DNA from: Epiperipatus broadwayi
Taxonomy: Eukaryota; Onychophora; Udeonychophora; Euonychophora; Peripatidae
Length of the DNA: 64,000 nucleotides
Reading direction: 5' to 3'
NCBI GenBank assembly: GCA_028023455.1
Contig: JAQFVV010006200.1
Span: 8,422,521-8,486,520 of the forward strand
Under the pieces are notes generated by a model, which saw only the letters and a program-made list of their open reading frames with translations, searched no databases and was not told where the DNA came from. The translations under genes and the position numbers were made by a program. This document shows positions 12,786-22,099 of this stretch, in pieces; the stretch's first letter is position 1; the number at the start of each line of letters is the position of its first letter.

Positions 12786-13256
12786 TTGTTTTACTTTAAT
12801 ATGCAAATTTAATTAAACTTTTTCTACCATTATTAAAAATAAATATGTATTCATTAGCTTTTGCAGATAATGTACTTACCTCATGATAAACCAACAATCT
12901 TCAATTACTGAACAAGTAATTAATCATTTCTCAACTGTATCCAGCATCACCTGACTCTCATTTTGATGGTTCTATTATAAAATAAATAAAGTGACCTATT
13001 GCAAAAATTCTAATTAGATTTCAGCTTTCATTGATAAATACTGAGCTTGGAAAGTATCTACTAAAAAAGTATTGCCTTTACTTTTTTCAAAATTCTTTCA
13101 TAATATTTAGAGTTCATCTAGATATATCCTATACCAAAATTAACAAAACTTGTAAAGCGTAATTATGAAACAAATTAAGTCATTGTTAAGCTCTTATAAT
13201 AAGTAACATTATTTTTTCAAGCTCTAGTAATTTAATCTTCGAATTATTGTTTACTC
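12786..13256. other. Right-arm-only AT-rich segment
   Basis: Unmatched in the left arm and without coding potential. It ends where homology to 6085 resumes (TTTACTCCTAACAGC). It was probably part of the ancestral arm and lost from the left by a microhomology-mediated deletion. Confidence 0.5.
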
Positions 13257-13699
13257 CTAACAGCTTTTTAAAATAACATGTTTGTGATATAATAATTGAA
13301 AGATGTATAAACCGAAATATAATTTGTATTACTTTAAAAGTTATTGGATAATATTGTTTGAAAGTGTAAAAAAAAAAAGTTTTACAAACAATCATCTTTT
13401 AAAATAATAGTTTTCAAAAAAAGGGGCAAACGATTGTAATAAAAATTACATTTTTTTAAATTTAAAAAAAAAAACCACTTTTAGAGTAAATAATTAAAAA
13501 AAAAAAGATCAATTTTTAAAAATAGATACTTTAAAAATACATCCATTTATAAAACTGTGAAAAAGCATGTGACACTATTAAGTTTGAATGCATATTTAAG
13601 TAGTTGTAGCTTCTTAATTAATCACACCTGTATATTATACGCCATTCATCTTTTAAGTAGTATGTATCATTGCATGGTTTTTTCGTGTGTAACTGTGGA

Positions 13700-14012
13700 G
13701 AAACAATGCCACGTAGTGGGCTAGACTCTTGGTAGTTGCTGTTAGCAGACAACACATAAGCTAGATGTGTTTATGGCAATCAGCGCCACCTAGGTTCTTG
13801 GTATCTGCTGGTACCAGATGATGTAAGCTAAATGGGCTTATGCATTGTGACCAGCGCCACCGAGCGGGCAGCTTTGCTGTCAGCCAGCTGGTGAAATGTT
13901 CCTGTGTTTACGCATTGTGAACAGCGCCACCTATCGGCTGGAATTTGCATTGCTGCATTTGGGGCCCCTACTCTAAGTATTTCTGTGGTTGACACAGACC
14001 AGCGCCTCTGGT
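13700..14012. repeat. Terminal tandem array, 70-78 bp units, GCGCCACC core
   Basis: Core-like octamers start at 13706 (ATGCCACG), 13783, 13854 and 13924 (GCGCCACC) and 14002 (GCGCCTCT), giving spacings of 77, 71, 70 and 78 bp. Each core is preceded by a TTATGCATTGTGA- or TTATGGCAAT-type stretch. Degenerate tandem subrepeats at the tips of long inverted arms are a known feature of foldback elements. Confidence 0.65.
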
Positions 14013-14041
14013 GGCCACATGGGTCAAAAATCACAAGTACC

Positions 14042-14049
14042 AAAACTGC
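14042..14049. repeat. 8-bp target-site duplication, right copy
   Basis: AAAACTGC directly follows the right terminus and is identical to 4347-4354. Confidence 0.75.
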
Positions 14050-14849
14050 TTTTGATTCTCAATATATCGAAGTTAATTTACAAACTGAAGTTTTCTGCGA
14101 TAGATAAGTTCTGGAAAAATATATCTTAATAAAACGTAATGCTAATGTAATAAAATTTCCATATAAATATCTCTTCCCCCACATTAGCAGTTTTATTCAG
14201 GATTGTCTTTGCATATCTTATAACTAATACATTTTTTATTCCAACTAAAATTATCATAGCCTATATTTATATCCTCTGTCATATATATTTAAACTGCCAA
14301 TTTCTTTTTAATATCACACAAACATATCAAATATGCTGAAGGGAAATACTTTTTTAGATGACCTATATAATACTTTAAAAAAAAAACTAGACTTTCTACA
14401 TTGTTGGTAGATCCCTACATTATTTCTCATTCTTTTTATATTTGATATAGCCAGATAAATTTTGATTTCAATATATCTCCCTTATCTTAATGACTGCTTA
14501 GTCAGAATTATACCAACTACACTGAAAGAAAATGCTAAATTGTCATTCCCCTCCTCAGCTCCCCCCAAAAATTACAAAAAAAAAATTATCAAAAAAGAAA
14601 AATGTCCTCTTTCTGATCTAAGATTACTGAAAAATACAGAAATAAACTTATTTTGAAATCAGTTTATCATAATAATTACATGATTTAGTTTACATACTCA
14701 GGCATATATATATATTGAGATGTATAAGTCTCATTAATATATTATTTTAATAACTTTAAAGTAATTGTTTGATAATTAAATTAGAGCTCTATTATCATCT
14801 TGATACCCGAACTAGCAATAAAACAATAAAATGTCTTAAGACTAGATAT
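14050..14849. other. AT-rich DNA, no gene seen
   Basis: Low-complexity AT-rich sequence with an A-rich patch at about 14575-14620. The 64-codon ORF at 14462-14656 crosses the A runs and has no recognisable motif. Confidence 0.5.
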
Positions 14850-15180
14850 TGTTACAGACCATAATAAACTTATCTTCAATAATGAAATTATACAAACTAT
14901 AGAACTTTCTAGATTGGATTTCAAAATACAACATTGTTAAGCAATAAAACAATAATAATATAGCCAAATAGCCATTGTCATAAACAGGCACATCAAATAA
15001 CTGAGTTAGTAAATCCAATTAGTCATAGTAATATATGGAAGCTGATTATAAAACAGATTCAGCTGAAAAATAATGTTGCCCACTATTTGCAGATTACAGT
15101 CATGTACTCTAATTTAGAGCACCAAGCTATTGATGACAAATAATATTTGACCTTTCACAAGGCAAGATAATGTGACTTAG
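14850..15180 (+). pseudogene. Possible Ty3/gypsy gag-region remnant
   Basis: The order ...CTTATCTTCAATAATGA...AACTATAGA...TCTAGAT...AATACAA...GCAATAA...TATAAAAC...TGCAGA resembles the segment upstream of the zinc-knuckle region at 24880-25200 at roughly two thirds identity by eye, on the same strand. No frame is preserved. Confidence 0.3.
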
Positions 15181-15559
15181 AATGAGTGATGGTATTTTTC
15201 CAATCCACCTAAAGCTACTAATTAGAACTCAACATTTATAATCTCACCAACTGTAATAGTCAGCAAATTCTGATAACTATCATGATTAAAACAGTAGCAA
15301 ATTTTTCCACACAATAGCAAGTTCTAGTAATCAATAAATGCTAGGTAGGATTATAATTTGCATCTCCTTTAATAGCTTGGGTAAGCATAAGAAAAAGGGA
15401 TACTGTGATGTTTAACTATCATAATTGTTTTTACTATAAATAGATATATACAGAAAAAGAATCAGAATTAAAAAAAAATTCTTTTTTTATGTTGCACTTC
15501 AAGTATACAATAGTCAATAATATACAAATTAAAAAGTGTATGAAACACGAGAAGCTATA

Positions 15560-17000
15560 AAGATTCCAAAAATTATTATACGCTGAGCGCTTTTGAGGCC
15601 ATTTGCCTCATATTCATAGAGGTAATGTGAGATGCATAATGAGGAAATAGGGCAAGGAAATAAAGCGGTATGCAAAATGTATGCAAATGAGCAAGATAGT
15701 CCAAAGTTTGGAGATGTCAAAGCAGGTATCCTGTCTATTGATAGCGTTATTATTGCCATTAATGAAGTATGCTTCTCTGATTTTCCACTTGATGTCGTTT
15801 TTTCTCAATGCCGACTATTTTGGGGTTGGAGGGTTCAAACATGTCTTGTCTTCTTGGAATGTTCTACGAATGTTGATGAGTTATCATTATTTTTCTTTGC
15901 TCTATTATAGGTGTATCTATGTTGTGCTGTGCTGTTGATTATGCCTGCTTTGGTTTCCCCAAAATAAATGGCCCGCCAACCGGGTTGTGGGTATGATATG
16001 CTGTAAATGACATGGGGGGTCTGAGAAGGTTCGATTTTATCCTTACAGTTATTGATTAGACGATTAGTGCATGGCGTGTATGAAAACTAATTTTAAATTT
16101 ATTGGACAAAACCTTAATTAATTGGTAGGAGATTTTAGGTATGTGTGGAAGAGTGATATATGGAATTTTAGTATCGTTTTTATTGTCTATGATTTTTTTA
16201 TAAAATTGTTTAATTTTATTGCTAATAGTGTTGAGTTTTTGTAGTAGGTCTTTGGTGTTGAGATGTATATTATTCTTTCTATCCGCTTCAAACTTGCAGT
16301 TGCATATTTCTGTATAAAAATGCTTGAAGGCCTGCAAATTTGTGAGAGCTTGGTGAATTGGAGTGTGGGTGTATAAAACCTCTGATTTCAAAGGGGTTTA
16401 TTATCATTGAGTAATTTATTGTTCTCTCATCCCATGTTAGCTGAAGGTCGATGTAATTTAGACTTTGGAAAGCATCTTCTGTTGTGGAATTGATAGTTAG
16501 ATTAGTGTTTTGTGATAAATCTTGTATGATACTATTTGTAATGTGTTGGTTGGCTAAGATGAATATATCATCTACATACCACATGTATATAGTGTGAGGG
16601 CAGTCAGCTTGATATTTGGATACGATTAGTTTTTCGTAGTGATTAAGGAAGATGTTGGTTACAATTCCACTGAGTGGGAGACCCATGGGTCATCCACTTT
16701 TCATGTTGTACCAACCGTATTCAAATGTGGTATAGATGTGTTTGTCCATCCATGTTAAAAATGTAATGATAAAATTAATGCATTCAGCTGAGAGCATGTT
16801 GGTCAGTTCTTGTAGGATGATTTGGATGGATTGTTTTCTATCAACTGATCCATATAATTCTTTGACATCGAGGGTGGTCATGTAGAAGTTGTTCTCAATC
16901 GTGACCTTTTTGATTTTCTCCACAAATTGAAAAAACGAATTAATAGAATAATTTCCAAAGCCCAAGCTGTCTATTAGTATTTGATTGACCATTTTCGCAG
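15560..17000 (-). pseudogene. Penelope-like element: RT palm plus GIY-YIG domain
   Basis: Minus-strand remnant of a Penelope-like retroelement. An RT piece (16992-16690) shows SLGFGNYSINSF and TTLDVKELYGSV. The next piece (16686-16288) shows MGLPLSGIVTNIFLNHYE, the catalytic YVDDIF box and a LNYIDLQLTWDE segment, followed by LQAFLYRN. After a frame change at about 16090 comes PCTNRLINNCKDKI. Then a GIY-YIG-like domain follows, with HVIYSISYP, AIYFGETKAGI, STFVEHSKKTRH and a C-terminal REAYFINGNNNAINR segment (about 15985-15690). This order, RT then GIY-YIG, is diagnostic of the class. At least three frame breaks make it inactive. The 5' end of RT is missing beyond about 17000. Confidence 0.8.
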
Positions 17001-17329
17001 TTTAAAAATAATGGTCTCCCCCAAAATCCATCATTAAACGCAGCGGTTCTCCACAAAGATTACAAATTATAAAATTATCATAGAAAAGCCTTTTTCAGCA
17101 AATTATGTTTTTTGCCCTTTTCAATATGTCTCGAGAATACCACGATTTAAAGTACATACAGCGACACCTATATCAATACATGAGAGAAGACAGATAAACA
17201 AACGGATATCCGACACGATCTATTACGTGGTTTTTTTTTTCTCAATTCTACTACAAAATTACTCTGTTATATATATTGAATGGATATATATTCACATATA
17301 TTAATTAATTAACTATCCATTCTTTATCC

Positions 17330-17650
17330 ATTAACCACTTATTATTCAACTTAATAGATGTTTTGTATATATTCATACAGTTGTTTTTATTATAAATGAT
17401 ATAGTTTGTTTCATATATTTTATGTCTATTAACATTTTTAATATAATCAAGAACACTTATATTATCAACACAATTTATTTTATGTCCGCATGCAAATAAT
17501 AAACATATAATGCAGATCTATCATCTTTCCTAACAATAGCATCATTGTGTTCTTTAGCTCTTTCTCCCAATTGCTTTGCCGTCTGGACATAAAAACCATA
17601 TTACAAAAATTGCATCTAATTTTATAAACCATTTATCTCTTATATTTTAT
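17330..17650 (-). pseudogene. Second GIY-YIG domain of a Penelope-like element
   Basis: The minus strand gives VYKIRCNFCN, a shifted GFYVQTAKQLGERAKEHND block, then AIVRKDDRSALYVYYLHAD and NISVLDYIKNVNRHKIYETN. These match the layout of a GIY-YIG nuclease C terminus (YVGQT-x-ERxxEH, then SALAxHxxxTGH). Its sequence differs from the GIY-YIG unit at 15.7-16.0 kb, so it comes from another copy or subfamily. On the minus strand it lies immediately upstream of the RT at 17000, a head-to-tail order common in Penelope-like insertions. Confidence 0.65.
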
Positions 17651-17696
17651 ATCATCTTTCATCCTACAATTACTATTACCCAAATTTTTAGCCATG

Positions 17697-17822
17697 GTTG
17701 ATAGTTCCAACAAGAAATATTCACTTCAATTTAATACAACCAAAAAATAGAAATTATTAGTTGATAGTTCCAACAAGAAATATTCACTTCAATTTAATAC
17801 AACCAAAAAATAGAAATTATTA
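17697..17822. repeat. 63-bp tandem duplication
   Basis: Two adjacent, essentially identical 63-bp units (17697-17759 and 17760-17822), each starting GTTGATAGTTCCAACAAG. The near identity indicates a recent duplication. Confidence 0.85.
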
Positions 17823-18764
17823 TTTTTGCACTTATTACAAATTTCGTGGTATTCCCATTAATTTATGATCCATTCTAATCAGCAGTTTTCATCATCTTCA
17901 CCATTCAAGAATATAACTATTGTAATTATAGTATTACTATAAATAGATGCATATAAACACAACCAAATAGGCACAATATCATTCATTCACAAATTGTCAA
18001 TTCAGCATTTAGTAAAATTGAGTTTTGACAGTAAATATCATTATTAGTGGCTAATCAATTAGAAATAACACTACCAAATACCAATGGCTATTATCAAAAA
18101 TACCCCCCCCCCCTCCCCAGAAAATGAAAAAAAAAATAGTTGGGCAATCCAGCAAATTAACCAATATATGTGGATTGAGTCATCTTCTTTCTTAAAGCAA
18201 ATTAAGTCAAGAACTTTAACATGTGAAATTCACAAGAGTGATGCAGAAGTGCTGCCTATGAGATTTCACATTCTCAGTTAATACCTACACTTCTATATGA
18301 AAAAGAGTTTGATTATAGTTTCTATCCTAAACTACTAACTATATCACAAAGGTACATTTTCAATCTCTGGGTTCTAAAGAATAAAGAGATAGAGATTTTG
18401 CTATAGAGCTCTGATTTACAATTTCAAAGTTTACTAAATGAGGTACTAAGAAACTTTTATTTATGAAATGGTCAAGTTGCTAATGAATCCAAACACCATC
18501 TTAAAAATTCTGAAGTTTTCCAAGCATTCTACTGAAATTACAAGGAAAGTTAGGTCCAGTATTAAATTGATCAAAGAAATATCCACTTAATCAAAACAAA
18601 AGTAGAACTTTCCAGCCAAAAATATCTTTAAAAATTGCCAAAATAAAGTGTTGGCAAGAATCATCAGAAAAGTTTGCTATAGAAGCAATAAAGCAACACA
18701 ATGCACGCAGTAAACCCTGTATAGATATATACTTAGCCTCTGTATAGATATATATACTGTAACG
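17823..18764. other. AT-rich DNA, no gene seen
   Basis: Contains a C-rich run at about 18102-18118 followed by an A run. The 65-codon ORF at 18084-18281 crosses these homopolymers and has no motif. Confidence 0.5.
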
Positions 18765-18850
18765 GTAAGAAAAGTAGAGCTGCTTTAACCTAATCTAGAG
18801 ATGCAGATAGAGGGGGTTCGAACCTCACCTACTCCTCTAGATTGCTACTA
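18765..18850 (+). mobile_element. tRNA-derived SINE-like sequence
   Basis: Contains a good pol III B-box match (GGGTTCGAACCTC) near 18817. Upstream is GTAGAGCTGCTTTAACC, resembling the D-to-anticodon arm of a tRNA. No full cloverleaf forms, so a SINE head or tRNA relic is more likely than a tRNA gene. A related TAACCTAG/ATCTAGAGA core occurs on the minus strand near 19530. Confidence 0.4.
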
Positions 18851-19489
18851 AGCGACTTACTCCCCAAACCTCATTAAAATTTAATCTTAATGTATGCCCG
18901 GTGGTCAGGGAGAGAACAGACCACGAAAAGGAATTTTTACATATATAATGATCAGATATACATACGTATGTTACAAAAGAAAACAATACTAAGTGGTTTT
19001 ATTTATAGTGAATGAAAGATAACACAAACTTTTATTATTTACATTAAAAGAATTCATACAACGTTTTATTAATAGTGTCACAGGCTATTTTCACTGCAAC
19101 CGGATAGACATATTTGAAAGATCCATTGATCTTAATGATAAGAACAGACAAAATTTTACATTATCATCTCTTTCTTTAAAATACTCCAGCCAATGGAAGT
19201 GTTACACAAAAGAAATCAAGAAAGAGAGAGAGATGATTCATTAACTCTGTGGTTGGAGAACATAGAAATAAATAGGTGGTCAAACTCAACTAAACACTTT
19301 GGACAGGTTTAAATCACTGCCCTACTTATGATTTAAGAAGAATGATAAAGTGACCCCAGCAGGAATTTCCAGCTATAATTGAAACATTTCGATGATATTT
19401 TGAGAAAGATTTCCTAATAAATATAAATATATAAGACCCTGCACAAAGGCGATAGCATATAGTGGGCTGTGAGGCTCGAGACATAACAG

Positions 19490-19600
19490 TTACCAAGAGG
19501 TTAACACCAGACCGGATAGCTCTCCGTCTCTAAACTAGGTTAGAGAGAAAAATGGAACCCGTTCGCTAAACGCGTGACCCGGATTCAGGATCGGAGTTTT
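19490..19600 (-). mobile_element. Related SINE-like patch, opposite strand
   Basis: A locally GC-rich patch. Its minus strand reads TCTAACCTAGTTTAGAGAC then GGAGAGC and GGTGTTAACC, parallel to TAACCTAATCTAGAGATG and GGTTCGAACC at 18.8 kb. The similarity is partial and the body differs. Confidence 0.25.
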
Positions 19601-21182
19601 TGTTGCTTATGTCCAGCTATGTACATTGAAAGGACTGAAATCGACATGAGATCCAGAACAATTTATTTGTTTTTCAGAAGGTCCGAATGTAGGTATGTTA
19701 ACCTAAGCAAACTTGGCAAAAGAAGCACTGTAATATATGCTGAGCAGCCCAGTAGATCACCCAAGGCACAATGCCATATAAATACGGTCAATGACCTTTA
19801 AATTTAAAAAAGAAACTCTCTGCAAAATATATATATTAAGAACGCTCAACTATCACTGAAAATCCACAGAAAAATAGTAACTTCCCTTTTATAAAATTCA
19901 GATCACTAAAACAAGAGGGCGGATATTTTATTGATTTAGTTGAAGTTTAACCAACATATCCCAGAGTCAATGCCATTTAATAATTTGTAATACATATTGT
20001 CAAAATGTACTCTCTCTTAGTACTAAAATATAAATGCGAACGTTTTATTTCACGCTCTTTAAAATATAACTTTAAATTTGTAACCCTTCATTGACTAAAA
20101 TATACTGGCATTTGATAAGGATCTTTCTTTTATATATATATAAAAACTAAGTTAAAGTTTGGAAAGTTTTATAATAGAATATTTAGCAATTTAAATCTTG
20201 ATTTTAAAATCGTTTTGCCCTTTCTATGATTTGCTTCCCTTTCTTTCTAAATAAATATTTATATAAAATAAATAACTTAATTACGGGAGTATAATGGCGG
20301 AAAGTTAAACGAAGTATTTTTCAATTAAATTAATAAGAACTATGGCCGCCATTATATATAATAACCCCTCCCATTACGATATATAAAAAAAAAAAAGAAA
20401 AGAAAGTAATTAATGAAATATAATTTCACAAGATTCGAATACATAGATTTAAAAAAACATATATATATATATAGAAAAGCATAAATATACATTGAAATTG
20501 CAAATTACAAAGATATTTTAATAATTTATGGGAATGTTACCGGTAACTAGATGGGTGGGTCAAAATGAGTTCATTTGATGTTTCCCCACAGGTCTTCTCG
20601 TTTCTTCAAATTTGTTTTTCCATGTTTTTGAGGGCAGATTTTCATGGATACAGGGCAGATACTTTTGTTCTCTGGCTGGCTTACATGATTATGACTCCTG
20701 CATCAGGAACAGCTCAGGAGGGCGAAGGGCAAAGAAGTTACCCCTGCATTTTTGCAGAGCAACACATTTCTGGATTCTTTTATTTATATGCTGAAAGAAT
20801 AGAGTGCAGCTTGAAGTAAGTACAGCAAGCAAGAGTTTGCTATATTGTCCAATCTTTCAGCAAAATTTCTTCCAACAAAATTCTTAAGATTTCTCTCTGA
20901 CCTTCAGCATAGATTACCAGCAAGCATAAGACCAAGAACAAAAGAAAAGTTCTTTATTTATACCCTTTTCCCATTATGTTTTTAATCTGCTAATTAGTAG
21001 CGAATCATGCCCTTTGTTTCAAATTTTTCCTGTTATCTATTTTTATCTAATTCAGAAAAATGTTTTACTAATTAAATTCCTTTTCTTAATGGATTCTATT
21101 TAATTAAGAAATTCATCGAATTCTACCAAATATATTTTAAAAATAATTGCAATTATAATTTTAACTTTCTATATTTTATTTT
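19601..21182. other. AT-rich DNA with GC-richer islands, nature unknown
   Basis: Two YY1-like cores (AATGGCGG at 20293-20300; GGCCGCCATT at 20344-20353) lie 50 bp apart and could mark a promoter, but no adjoining exon is supported. A less AT-rich stretch at 20540-20940 contains an 84-codon ORF (20565-20819) without recognisable domains. It may be part of an unidentified repeat. Confidence 0.3.
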
Positions 21183-21336
21183 AAACAGAGCAAAACTCTC
21201 CATACAGTAATGCCACCTGTGGGGATATTGGATGAGTAGGCATTAGATAGGGATTTTATGCACAAGCCTTCTGGCATCCATTGATTACTCTGTTTAGCAC
21301 AGGTGGCATTACTGTATGGAGAGTTTTGCTCTGTTT
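21183..21336. mobile_element. 154-bp hairpin with perfect 39-bp inverted ends
   Basis: 21183-21221 is the exact reverse complement of 21298-21336, with a 76-bp loop. The arm reads AAACAGAGCAAAACTCTCC inward. If the true end is CAGAG it would resemble a hAT terminus, but no 8-bp flanking duplication is seen. Perfect arms suggest a young miniature element or a constrained hairpin. Confidence 0.7.
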
Positions 21337-21459
21337 ATCAACAATTAATGTGCTAGTATAGGAAATGTGATCATGTGATGTTATATTTTATTTTATTAAA
21401 TCTTTTAATTTAGGCAACTATTTGAGAAAACGATAAATTTAGTTTGAAAAAGAAACATA

Positions 21460-21506
21460 CATTCACTGTGGTTGGACTTAGGGTTTTAGTTAGTCCACAG
21501 TGAATG
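21460..21506. repeat. Short hairpin, 12-bp perfect stem
   Basis: CATTCACTGTGG at 21460-21471 pairs with CCACAGTGAATG at 21495-21506; a further TGGACT/AGTCCA pair extends the stem imperfectly. It lies 124 bp from the 39-bp hairpin. Confidence 0.6.
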
Positions 21507-22099
21507 GTGAAGCCAGCATATATATATATGCACAGCTTCAATACTAAGTTGATGTTAAGGAGCTGCTTGCTCAAATAATAAAAAAATAGTAAGACAAATA
21601 GAAAAGAATGATAGACCACTGTAAAATGAAGGGTAAACCAAAATTTTGTAATATCAATGTAACAGTATGAATGACTTGAAAGATAACAATTCATTCCGCA
21701 AAGCTCAAATTACTATTAATGAGATGCCAATATTAAAGAACTTGAATCTGTAAGAGAACATTGTTTCCAGAAATTATTTGGGCTACTGTTAATATAAAAA
21801 AAATCCAATTGCAAGGTAGCAATATTTATTTCTGGATGATCTAAGAGTAATGGTTATAATGTCTTTAAAAAACCCTATATTTGCTTCTGGTTGTGTCTGC
21901 TGATGGTCACAACAATTTATTAGATCATAACTGTTTCAGTCACTTATATTGTGCAGTGATTAAAGTGAATATAGTCACAGATATAGTACATTTAATAAGG
22001 GACTTTGCTAAGTCCTTTGATGACAAATTGGATCAGTGCCTAAGCCTACCATCAATAAATTGTCATTGCAAATCTTTGATACTCACAATGAGAACTAAA

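Larger units (their letters stand above)
4355..14041. mobile_element. Foldback-type composite element (giant palindrome)
   Basis: About 9.69 kb bounded by mirrored ends: GGTACTTGTGATTTTTGACC at the left, its reverse complement at the right. It is flanked by an 8-bp direct repeat. Nearly all of it is two inverted arms (4355-9244 and 9261-14041) around a 16-bp spacer. Sampled arm identity is high: 59 of 60 bases for 8101-8160 against 10344-10403. The arms carry inactivated LINE halves and a terminal tandem array. No transposase frame was recognised, so it would be non-autonomous. An 8-bp duplication with long inverted arms fits foldback, MULE-like, hAT-like or other 8-bp-duplicating superfamilies; the termini do not decide which. 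An inverted-duplication assembly error is less likely because the flanking repeat sits exactly at the arm ends and the arms differ by large indels. Confidence 0.75.
9261..14041 (-). repeat. Right inverted arm of the foldback element
   Basis: Reverse complement of the left arm. It retains the intact terminal tandem array (13706-14010), the LINE 3' end (12417-12785) and about 470 bp of further sequence (12786-13256) missing from the left arm. It is therefore the better guide to the ancestral arm. Confidence 0.8.

Noticed and set aside
4355-14041. Giant palindrome as a pure assembly artefact
   Set aside because: The arms differ by a nested LINE, a deletion of about 840 bp and scattered substitutions, and 8-bp duplications flank the termini; long reads would still be needed for proof.
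17696-17822. CRISPR-like repeat
   Set aside because: Only two adjacent copies with no spacers, in a eukaryotic context; a simple tandem duplication.
20565-20819. 84-codon ORF as a small gene
   Set aside because: No domain, signal peptide or supported splice partner; composition suggests an unidentified repeat.
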